Source of the DNA: Adhaeribacter soli
Lineage (GTDB): Bacteria > Bacteroidota > Bacteroidia > Cytophagales > Hymenobacteraceae
Length of the DNA: 64,000 nt
Direction of reading: 5' to 3'
Assembly: GCF_008727925.1 (NCBI RefSeq)
Contig: NZ_VTWT01000003.1
Coordinates: 62,001 to 126,000 of the forward strand
Within the stretch, counting starts at the first letter, position 1. Each line of letters begins with the position of its first letter. The position numbers were made by a program, and so were the translations under genes. The notes under the pieces are model-generated. The model ran no database searches. It was not told the origin of the DNA and saw only the letters and a list, made by a program, of their open reading frames with translations. Shown here piece by piece: positions 53,860 through 60,911 of this stretch.

Positions 53860-54648
53860 TTACCAATTCTCTCCAATAACCGCCAGCATCTCCGCATGCA
53901 CCGCCGTATTACTCGCTACAATCTCCCGCCCGAAAACCGGATCACCGCCCTCTTTAAACGTAGTAACCTTCCCGCCCGCTTCCTGCACAATTAAAACCCC
54001 GGCCGCTACATCCCAAGCATTCAGATTAAACTCGAAAAAGCTTTCAAAACGTCCGCAAGCCACATATGCCAGATCAACCGCGGCAGAACCCAAACGCCGT
54101 ACGCCATGCGATTTGGCCATGAAGGCGCCCAGCACTTTCAGGTAATCATTCGTTTTGCCGAAATCGGTGTAAGGAAAGCCGGTGGCAACCAAAGAATTAG
54201 CCAGTTTGGGCGCTTTGGAAACAGAGATCTTCTTATCGTTCAGGAAAGCGCCGCCGTTTTTCCAGGCATAGAACGCTTCGTCTTTGTTTATTTCGTAGAT
54301 CATGCCCAATACCAGTTCCTGCTTTTGCATGAGCGCAATGCTGATGGAAAAAACCGGCAAACCGTGCATGAAATTAGTGGTGCCGTCCAATGGGTCTATG
54401 ATCCAGTTGAATTCTTCGGCTTTGGTGGAATCGGTACCTTCTTCGGTAATAAAACCCGCCTCCGGCAAGAGCGTTTTCAGGGCATCCACCAACTGCTTTT
54501 CGGCTTCCTTATCTACGTAAGAAACCAAGTCGTTAAAGCCTTTGTGCTCGATTTTAGAAGCATCGAATTCCTGGCCTTCCTTCCGGATAAAAGCGCCGGT
54601 GCAACGGGCCTCGGCCACTACCTGCTTACAAAGATTCTCTAAATTCAT
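53860..54648 (-). CDS. Inositol monophosphatase family protein
   Basis: A 262-residue soluble Mg-dependent phosphatase. The metal-binding motif reads IIDPLDGTTNFMHG (about 83-96) and the second WDVAAGVLIVQEAGG near 206-220; an upstream Glu (EEGT) completes the site. Family members act on inositol phosphates, fructose bisphosphate or PAP, and in bacteria SuhB also works on rRNA transcription; which applies here is not decidable. The listed frame extends 54 codons upstream into low-quality sequence, but the ATG at 54646-54648 begins MNLENLCKQ and overlaps the lnt stop as ATGA, so it is chosen. Confidence 0.9.
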   Translation of the reverse strand: MNLENLCKQVVAEARCTGAFIRKEGQEFDASKIEHKGFNDLVSYVDKEAEKQLVDALKTLLPEAGFITEEGTDSTKAEEFNWIIDPLDGTTNFMHGLPVFSISIALMQKQELVLGMIYEINKDEAFYAWKNGGAFLNDKKISVSKAPKLANSLVATGFPYTDFGKTNDYLKVLGAFMAKSHGVRRLGSAAVDLAYVACGRFESFFEFNLNAWDVAAGVLIVQEAGGKVTTFKEGGDPVFGREIVASNTAVHAEMLAVIGENW

Positions 54649-56279
54649 ACGGTTCGTTTGCGGTAAATAAGTTTGTGAATAATGAGCGCCAGCAACAGCA
54701 GCCCGGCCAGTATTTGCGCCGCCGGACCGATCAGTTCGCCGGTGCGGCTGTAAAGGGTAAGGTCGGTATTCAGGAGCACGGTATCGCGCAAAGCCGCCTG
54801 TTTCCACCATTCCGATTTTTGCACGAAGTCGCCGCGCTGGCTTATAAAGCCCGAAATACCGGTATTAGCGGCCCGGGCCACGCTCCGGCGGTTTTCAATG
54901 GCGCGAAGCACGGCGTACTGCAAATGCTGCTTGTAGCCCGGCGAATCGCTCCACCAGCCGTCGTTCGTAATAATGCAGATCAGCGAAGCGCCGTTCCGGA
55001 CATACTCACTTACGTAGCCGCCATAAATTGATTCGTAGCAGATCACGGGGGCGGAAGCCGGTTGTTTATCGCCGCTGTGAAAGAATACCGTACGTTCTTC
55101 CTGGGTGCCGTGCGTGCCCACCATGCCGCCTAAGTCAATTGCCAAGGGGCCTAAAAACTTGAAGAACTGTGGATACGGCAATTTTTCCACCCCCGGCACC
55201 AGTTTCGATTTATGGTAAAGCTCGATCTGGCCCTGATTGGTCAGGTACATGCCCGTATTGAAAACATCGTAATAACCCAGGTCTTCCCGAAAACGCGCCG
55301 AAACGGTAGCTGCTTCTTTATTCGGGTAAAGCTGGTAGGAGTTGATGCCGGTAAGTAAGTCCAGGCCCGGATGCTTCGCTACAAAGGCCTTCAGTTGCGC
55401 AATGTCCGGGTAAAGATGAATCTGGTCTTCCTGGTAATTCGAGCCGATCGCCGTTTCCGGCCACACTACCAGTTTGGTTTTCGGCGTGATCTGACTTTCG
55501 GAAAGCACCAGTAAACGGGCCAGCTGCTGCTCGATGGGAATGTAATTTTCGCCGTCGCGGAATTTTTCTTTGTACGGATCGATGTTCGGCTGCACCACCA
55601 CTACTTCCGCCGGCTGGCCTTTTTCCTCATAACTGAAATACATGCCGTAGGAAATTGCTATCGGAATTACGATCAAAAGTACCGGTGCCAGGTAAGGTTT
55701 CCAGTTTTTTGTGGGGTTGTCGGCAAGGGCTTTAAAGAACAGGATATTCACCAGAATGAGCCACACGGAGCCGCCCATAAAACCGGTAAATTCATACCAC
55801 TGCACCCATTCCGGACGTTGGGCAAAACCGTTTCCGAAGGTGAGCCACGGCCAGGTCAGGTCCCAACCCAAATGGAAATGCTCGAAAGCAAGCCAGTAAA
55901 CCAGGAACGACGGATACCCGATCTTCGGCCCGAAGCGGCGCTTGGTGAAAAAGAACAGCATGGCCGGAATACACATCAGCAGCGCATTGCAAAGCACGGC
56001 CGCAATGCCGCCCGGCAAGGTAGAATACGATACCCAGTAGGTGGTAAAAGCATTCCAGAGCAGAAACGTAAAGTAGGAATACTTAAAGAACGTAGCTGCC
56101 GGGCGGGTAAATGAAGGGTGCTCGATGATGCGTTCCGTTAAAAACAGCGGCACCAGCCCCACGAACAGAAACAACGGAATGGGTTTGGTCGGCCAACCGA
56201 GCCACAGCAGAAACGCCGCAACGATGGCCAGTAACGGTAAATACTTGCGGTTATTTGCGGCCTTCCACAACAAGAACAA
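54645..56279 (-). CDS. lnt: Apolipoprotein N-acyltransferase
   Basis: Adds the third acyl chain to the N-terminal Cys of lipoproteins, the last step after Lgt and LspA. The 544 residues have a set of N-terminal membrane spans and a nitrilase-like domain with the catalytic triad Glu (VVWPETAIGSN, near 272), Lys (KLVPGVEKLPY, near 355) and Cys (ICYESIYGGYVSEY, near 414). No ATG begins the frame: the start must be a non-ATG codon (TTG at 56277-56279 or nearby), inside the end of rsmI, a 29-base overlap that suggests translational coupling. The stop overlaps the phosphatase start (ATGA). Confidence 0.93.
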   Translation of the reverse strand: MFLLWKAANNRKYLPLLAIVAAFLLWLGWPTKPIPLFLFVGLVPLFLTERIIEHPSFTRPAATFFKYSYFTFLLWNAFTTYWVSYSTLPGGIAAVLCNALLMCIPAMLFFFTKRRFGPKIGYPSFLVYWLAFEHFHLGWDLTWPWLTFGNGFAQRPEWVQWYEFTGFMGGSVWLILVNILFFKALADNPTKNWKPYLAPVLLIVIPIAISYGMYFSYEEKGQPAEVVVVQPNIDPYKEKFRDGENYIPIEQQLARLLVLSESQITPKTKLVVWPETAIGSNYQEDQIHLYPDIAQLKAFVAKHPGLDLLTGINSYQLYPNKEAATVSARFREDLGYYDVFNTGMYLTNQGQIELYHKSKLVPGVEKLPYPQFFKFLGPLAIDLGGMVGTHGTQEERTVFFHSGDKQPASAPVICYESIYGGYVSEYVRNGASLICIITNDGWWSDSPGYKQHLQYAVLRAIENRRSVARAANTGISGFISQRGDFVQKSEWWKQAALRDTVLLNTDLTLYSRTGELIGPAAQILAGLLLLALIIHKLIYRKRTV

Positions 56280-56931
56280 ATTCTCCTTTTATAGCTTTGG
56301 TGGTAAATATTTTAACCAGTTCTTCCAGCGAACCATTAATTGTTTCCTCGAACATTTTGGTTAGTTCCCGCGAAACGGATGCCTGGCGTTCCGGGCCGAA
56401 GTATTCGGCAAACTGGGTCAGGGTTTTTAAAATGCGGTGCGGCGATTCGTAAAAGATCATCGTTCGTTCTTCCTCTTTCAGACTTTCCAGGCGCGTTTGC
56501 CGGCCTTTTTTTACCGGCAGAAACCCTTCGAACGTAAACCTTTCGGAACTGAACCCGGACTTTACCAAGGCTGGCACAAACGCCGTTGCGCCCGGCAGAC
56601 ATTCCACTTTAATGCCTTCCTGCAAACAAGCCCGCACGAGTAAAAAACCCGGATCGGAAATGCCCGGCGTACCTGCATCGGAAACCAACGCCATTTTCTC
56701 GCCGCCTTTTAACCGTTCTACCAGATGCCCCACGGCTTTGTGTTCGTTGTGCAAATGGTGACTGTGCATCCGTTTATCGATGCCCAGGTGGTGCAAAAGT
56801 TTGCCGCTGGTGCGCGTATCTTCGGCCAGCACCACATCCACTTCCTTTAAAACGCGGATTGCCCGTAAGGTAATATCCTCGAGGTTGCCGATGGGCGTTG
56901 GCACTAAAAAAAGGCTGGTTTCTTCCTGCAT
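56251..56931 (-). CDS. rsmI: 16S rRNA (cytidine-1402 2'-O)-methyltransferase
   Basis: Methylates the ribose of C1402 of 16S rRNA. The 226 residues have the SAM-binding strings FLVPTPIGNLEDITLRAIRVL (about 8-28) and ALVSDAGTPGISDPGFLLV (near 85-103), typical of the RsmI/tetrapyrrole-methylase fold. The frame opens at TTG (56940), which lies in a TAACTTTG promoter element, so the ATG at 56929-56931 is chosen. Its stop lies inside the start of lnt. It is the first gene of the rsmI-lnt-phosphatase unit. Confidence 0.95.
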   Translation of the reverse strand: MQEETSLFLVPTPIGNLEDITLRAIRVLKEVDVVLAEDTRTSGKLLHHLGIDKRMHSHHLHNEHKAVGHLVERLKGGEKMALVSDAGTPGISDPGFLLVRACLQEGIKVECLPGATAFVPALVKSGFSSERFTFEGFLPVKKGRQTRLESLKEEERTMIFYESPHRILKTLTQFAEYFGPERQASVSRELTKMFEETINGSLEELVKIFTTKAIKGEFVLVVEGRK

Positions 56932-56937
56932 AATGGC

Positions 56938-56945
56938 CAAAGTTA
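56938..56945 (-). promoter_or_regulatory. -7 element (TAACTTTG) of rsmI, nearly leaderless
   Basis: On the minus strand TAACTTTG is followed by GCCATT and the rsmI ATG. Six bases separate the element and the start codon, so the transcript would have at most a very short leader. No -33 TTTG is visible at the usual distance. Confidence 0.55.
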
Positions 56946-57675
56946 CGCAAAATGATTTAACTCCGTTGGGTGGTTTTTATTGCAGGAATTATAGCGTTTG
57001 CCGCCTTCTTTAATCCCGTCATTTTATACCATTTTGTCATCCTGAGCGACAGCGAAGGACCTCGTCGGCTCTAAGTAGTTTTTCAGCCTGAATTGCTACT
57101 GTTTTAATTGTTTCAAAAGTAAACCCTCTTTTGTTTTAGCTGTAGAAAAGAGCACCACCTTTGCTCCTTTCAAGGTTAGTTCTAACCATCAGTAATTTCT
57201 TATTCAAATTTCATTGCCGTCTGGTTTAGCTGACGGAAAAGTGGTTGCTCAAATAGAGGCTTGAGGCAAAGCATCTAATTTAATAAGATAGAAATTTGGC
57301 TAAAGCCGGAATACAGGCTGCTTTAAACCGTCAGCTAAAGCAGACGGCAATGAAACCGCATATTTCAAATTTAACCTGTAAGCCAAATTTCGCTACGCTC
57401 GCTTTGCCATAGAAGTATGAATAAGTTTCCTCGGCGTTGCTCGGAATGACGCAAATTGTATGGCTGGTTTCCCTAAGTTGACGGCATTGGGGTAAGCCCT
57501 GTCCGCACATTTTCATAGAAATCAGAAAAATCAAATAAATCATAGTTCCGACAAATGTCCTGTAAATCCTTAAATCCCGTAAATCCTGATTCTGAAAACA
57601 CCCTGCCCGAAGCTTCGTATAGCAGAATTCTGATCCGAACAACGATTAATGAACAACGATTAACAAAACAAAATC
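56946..57675. other. 730-bp gap filled with several repeats
   Basis: Contents: TCATCCTGAGCGACAGCGAA near 57037; the 28-bp inverted repeat 57209-57355; a GAGCAACGCCGAGGAAACTT string near 57420; TTAAGTTGACGGCATTGGGG near 57475 (also near 14815); and AATCC/GTTCCGACAAA repeats at 57530-57640. No gene is visible. The promoter of the SDR gene at 57676 is expected near 57640 but not identified. Confidence 0.6.
57209..57355. repeat. 28-bp inverted repeat around a 91-base centre
   Basis: Left arm 57209-57236 (TTTCATTGCCGTCTGGTTTA...) and right arm 57328-57355 are reverse complements with one mismatch in 28. A related string GGCGGCAATGAAATTGTC is near 45730. No coding capacity. Confidence 0.85.
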
Positions 57676-58536
57676 ATGGCCGAAAAACCAAAGAACCTTC
57701 CTCCGCAATCCCAGAAAAAGCAGCCAGGCGATGAGCATCGAATGACCCCGGAACCGGAAGTGATTCGCAAGAACTATCGCGGCAGCGGCAAACTGCAAAA
57801 CAAAGTGGCTTTGATAACGGGCGGCGACAGTGGTATTGGCCGGGCCGTGGCCGTACATTTTGCCCGCGAAGGTGCCGATGTGGCCATTGTGTACCTGAAC
57901 GAAGACACCGATGCCGAAGATACAAAGCAAATGATCGAGGCGGAAGGCCGGGAGTGTATCCTGATTAAAGGCGATGTAGGCAAGGAGGATTTTTGTAAAA
58001 AAGCGGTACAGCGCACCGTAAAAGCCCTTGGCCGGATAAATGTGCTGGTAAACAATGCGGCCGAACAGCACGAGCAGGAAAGCGTGGAAGATATTTCGGA
58101 AGAACAGCTGGAAAAAACCTTCCGTACGAATATTTTCGGCTATTTCTTCCTGACCAAAGCCGTAATGGAACACCTCAAAAAAGGCGATTCTATTATCAAT
58201 ACCACATCCGTAACATCTTTTCGGGGCTCCGACCATTTAATGGATTATTCGGCTACTAAAGGCGCCATTACTACGTTTACCCGTTCCCTCTCCCAAAACC
58301 TGGCCGAAAAAGGCATTCGCGTAAACGGTGTGGCTCCCGGCCCGATCTGGACGCCCCTGATTCCGGCTTCTTTTGGCCCGCGGCAGGTAAGTAAATTCGG
58401 GAAGAGTACGCCCATGAAACGTGCCGGTCAGCCTTCGGAAGTAGCCCCGGCCTATGTATTTCTGGCATGTGAAGACGCTTCTTACATTACCGGACAAATA
58501 ATTCATGTAAACGGCGGCGAAATGGTGGCCGGTTAA
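57676..58536 (+). CDS. SDR family oxidoreductase (general-stress type)
   Basis: A 286-residue Rossmann-fold dehydrogenase. The cofactor motif is TGGDSGIG at 48-55, NNAA (near 123) and the catalytic YxxxK in DYSATKGA near 192-199; the preceding Ser in NTTSVTSF supplies the third catalytic residue. The N-terminal 35 residues are hydrophilic (PKNLPPQSQKKQPGDEHRM), the mark of the glucose/ribitol-dehydrogenase-like stress proteins (YdaD/YhdF group). The substrate is unknown. The ATG is at 57676. It is followed by a hydrophilic stress-like protein gene. Confidence 0.92.
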   Translation: MAEKPKNLPPQSQKKQPGDEHRMTPEPEVIRKNYRGSGKLQNKVALITGGDSGIGRAVAVHFAREGADVAIVYLNEDTDAEDTKQMIEAEGRECILIKGDVGKEDFCKKAVQRTVKALGRINVLVNNAAEQHEQESVEDISEEQLEKTFRTNIFGYFFLTKAVMEHLKKGDSIINTTSVTSFRGSDHLMDYSATKGAITTFTRSLSQNLAEKGIRVNGVAPGPIWTPLIPASFGPRQVSKFGKSTPMKRAGQPSEVAPAYVFLACEDASYITGQIIHVNGGEMVAG

Positions 58537-58623
58537 ACCTTAACATGCTGAAATCAGTACAAGTGAAGTATACAGTTGCCGGTTGCAGTGCCAGCCGGTA
58601 AGGTTTAATTAAAGAATAGCATT

Positions 58624-59010
58624 ATGGCAACCGATAAGAAAAATAATAACCACAACGGCAACGACCGCCCGGTAAGGGTGATCGACAGTACGGGCGAAGA
58701 TATGACCGAAATGCAGGCCGGACACCTGGTACCGGGCGCTGATCCGCCAAAGAATGAACAGGCCCGCGGCGGCTTTGGCGACCGCGACGGCCGCACCGGC
58801 TACGGCAGCGACAGCAGCGAAGGCTCAACCGCCACCACCACGAATGAAAATTCCGAAGAAAGCGGCCACATTATTCCCGACGGGATTCCTACCGCGGCGC
58901 ACGCCGATATTGTAGACGACCCGATCGTGGAATTGCCTTCTACCGATCACATGCAACAGGATGTATCCCAAATCCCGCCGGAAGCGTTGGAAGAAGATAA
59001 CGAACGTTAG
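58624..59010 (+). CDS. Very hydrophilic small protein
   Basis: A 128-residue protein almost without hydrophobic residues: Asn, Asp, Gly and Ser dominate (MATDKKNNNHNGNDRPVRVI), with a Gly/Ser/Thr-rich middle (DRDGRTGYGSDSSEGSTATT) and an acidic end (VDDPIVELPSTDH). It is likely disordered, and by composition resembles hydrophilins of desiccation or general stress. The ATG is at 58624, 87 bases after the SDR stop, and a terminator follows. Its role is inferred from composition and neighbourhood only. Confidence 0.75.
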   Translation: MATDKKNNNHNGNDRPVRVIDSTGEDMTEMQAGHLVPGADPPKNEQARGGFGDRDGRTGYGSDSSEGSTATTTNENSEESGHIIPDGIPTAAHADIVDDPIVELPSTDHMQQDVSQIPPEALEEDNER

Positions 59011-59025
59011 CAGTAAATTCAAACT

Positions 59026-59056
59026 AAAAAGGTCTTCCCCCCGGAAGACCTTTTTT
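59026..59056. terminator. Terminator between the hydrophilic-protein gene and the converging LigD gene
   Basis: AAAAAGGTCTTCC (59026-59038), loop CCCC, GGAAGACC (59043-59050) and T-run; bidirectional. Confidence 0.92.
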
Positions 59057-59078
59057 GGTGCTTTTTTATCTCTTTTTC

Positions 59079-59987
59079 CTAGCCTTTTGCCTTTTCCTCC
59101 TCCTGAATATTAAGTGCTTTCTTCAGGCTTTTAGCCATTTTCCGGAAATCCGCCCAGGGGTTGCCAACCTCCTGAAGCCGTTTCGGCATGGTTTCGATGG
59201 TGTACATTTGTGCTTTCAGGTTTTTGTCTTTTAGTTCTTCCCAGAAAAGCGGTGCGGCAACCGGTGCGCCCGGTAAAGCCCGAACAGCATAAGGCGCCAC
59301 GGCAGTCTGGGCGTAGGAATTCCGCATATAATCCACGAATAAACGCCCTTTCCGGTCTTCAATGCGCTGCTCGGTGGTAAATTCCTCCGGGTGTTGCACC
59401 GATAGTTCCTGCCCTACTGCCAGCGCAAAGGGTCTTACTTCGTCGAAGGTTTGTTCAGCTTTTATGGGAATGGTAACGTGCAACCCGCTGGAGCCCGTAG
59501 TCATTACAAAGCAGTTCAGGCCGTATTTTTTCTCCAGTAATTCGCGCAAAAGCAAAGCACCCTTTACCGCCGTTTTAAATTGCCCTTCTGCCGGATCCAG
59601 GTCGAAGATCAGTTTATCAGGCTTGTGCAGATCCTCTACCGTGCTGAGCCAGGGATGCAGCACAATGGTATTCTGGTTGATGGTATAAAGCAGCGCCGCC
59701 TTGTTGTTTATTACGGCCTGATCGATGGGCTCTTGTTTTTCGCGTTCTACCGAAACCCTGTCGATCCACTCCGGAAAAGAGGCTCCGACATCTTTCTGGT
59801 AGAAGCCATGGTGGCCGATGCCTTGCGGGAATCGATGTAGCATCAGTGGCCGGTTTTTCAGGAAAGGTAAAAGGTGGGGAGAAACCTCGCTGTAATAATT
59901 TACCAGGTCCTGTTTGGTGTATTGCTGTTCCGGGAAAAGCACTTTCTCCGGATGGGAAATTTCTACTGTTTGCGTACCGATCTTCAT
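59079..59987 (-). CDS. ligD: LigD-type polymerase/primase domain protein, stand-alone
   Basis: A 302-residue LigD polymerase domain (archaeo-eukaryotic primase fold), which adds nucleotides during non-homologous end joining. The catalytic aspartates are D129 and D131 in KLIFDLDPAEG, followed by the SSGLHVTIPI nucleotide-binding motif (near 164-173). HRFPQGIGHHGFYQKD (51-66) and GAPVAAPLFWEEL are also conserved. No ligase or phosphoesterase domain is present and no ku gene is nearby. The frame extends 59 codons upstream, but the ATG at 59985-59987 (MKIGTQTVEISHPEKVLFPE) is the proper start. Transcribed away from the small SD-bearing gene. Confidence 0.92.
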   Translation of the reverse strand: MKIGTQTVEISHPEKVLFPEQQYTKQDLVNYYSEVSPHLLPFLKNRPLMLHRFPQGIGHHGFYQKDVGASFPEWIDRVSVEREKQEPIDQAVINNKAALLYTINQNTIVLHPWLSTVEDLHKPDKLIFDLDPAEGQFKTAVKGALLLRELLEKKYGLNCFVMTTGSSGLHVTIPIKAEQTFDEVRPFALAVGQELSVQHPEEFTTEQRIEDRKGRLFVDYMRNSYAQTAVAPYAVRALPGAPVAAPLFWEELKDKNLKAQMYTIETMPKRLQEVGNPWADFRKMAKSLKKALNIQEEEKAKG

Positions 59988-60172
59988 AGCTGAATTTTTG
60001 CTGCTGTTTACGCACCCTTGTACATTCCGGTTAATAACGCTATAATTTTTGAAGAGAAAAGTATTTCGGCTGAAATATAGAAAACTTAAAATGCAGAGAA
60101 TGAGTATGTAATAAGCCCTGCGGACAGGTAATGGCCGGAAAACGGGGGTGAAAATAATTATCACTTAAACAA

Positions 60173-60180
60173 AAAGGAGG
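60173..60180 (+). promoter_or_regulatory. Canonical Shine-Dalgarno site AAAGGAGG
   Basis: AAAGGAGG then TTGTT precedes the ATG at 60186. It is a perfect SD at optimal spacing, whereas the other genes in this window have none, as is usual in Bacteroidota. Confidence 0.8.
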
Positions 60181-60185
60181 TTGTT

Positions 60186-60422
60186 ATGCCGTACAAAAGC
60201 AATTCCACCAACAAACAGTCGAGAGGTCATTTAGGCGACCCAGCCGGTAAAGGTATTGGGGGTATGAAAGATGCCAACATCGAAAATTTCGACGATCAGT
60301 ACAATGAGCTGGAGGCCCGTTATACCGACGATGTGGATGAACCGACAATTGATACCCGTTTGGGAAGTCACCCAAACCGGAACACGAATAAACCAAATAT
60401 CGATAAACCGAGATACAGCTAA
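60186..60422 (+). CDS. Small hydrophilic protein with strong Shine-Dalgarno
   Basis: A 78-residue very polar protein (MPYKSNSTNKQSRGHLGDPA then GKGIGGMKDANIENFDD) with no hydrophobic segment. It resembles the hydrophilic protein at 58624 in composition, not sequence; likely disordered and stress-related, by inference. The gene has the only full Shine-Dalgarno noticed in the window (60173-60180) and a tidy terminator (60443-60468). It diverges from ligD. Confidence 0.8.
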   Translation: MPYKSNSTNKQSRGHLGDPAGKGIGGMKDANIENFDDQYNELEARYTDDVDEPTIDTRLGSHPNRNTNKPNIDKPRYS

Positions 60423-60442
60423 TGGCTGAATTGTATAGATAA

Positions 60443-60468
60443 AAAGGCGCTTTTAAGGCGCCTTTTTT
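60443..60468 (+). terminator. Terminator of the small hydrophilic gene
   Basis: AAAGGCGC (60443-60450) pairs with GCGCCTTT (60458-60465) across TTTTAAG, then T-run. Confidence 0.88.
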
Positions 60469-60911
60469 TATGCCTGTCAGCGAAGCTCTTTAAAGCCACA
60501 ATCATATACAGAACGCTATATAGGAACAGGTAAAAAGTGCATTTTTCACCCACCCCTCTTCGGGTTTAACCCCTTGGTCGGTGCCCTTCACAGATTAATC
60601 CGAATACAAGTCCTTGGGGAAGCAACAAAAGCGAATCTTAGCCCTTGTTGCATTGTATCTCTGCTAATAAATCGCTGTAAATAAAAAATGAAAGATCGAC
60701 CAATATTTACCTGAACACCTGACCATTTTCCTGGCATAAGTAATTTATAACGCCTGATTCAGGGCCCGGACAGGCGTTATGAATTCTCTAAAAAAGGCTT
60801 AAAAAATTAGCCCTGGTACCCTATTGCCTATTGCTTTCTGCTTTAGGCCTGAAACCCTGAAAATTTTTCCTGTTTAACCGCTCAGCCAATTACGTTCTAA
60901 ACTATTGCTAA
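60469..60911. other. Gap upstream of the large adhesin gene
   Basis: A hairpin of ATAACGCCTG (60747-60756) and CAGGCGTTAT (60771-60780) is the only clear structure. It may be the leftover of a terminator. No gene is visible; the adhesin promoter must lie here, but no exact TAnnTTTG was found near the start. Confidence 0.5.

Noticed and set aside
53860-54810. Inositol monophosphatase starting at 54810 with a 54-residue Arg/Pro-rich extension
   Set aside because: The extension lies in the end of lnt in another frame and has no family likeness; the ATG at 54648 fits the family and overlaps lnt as ATGA.
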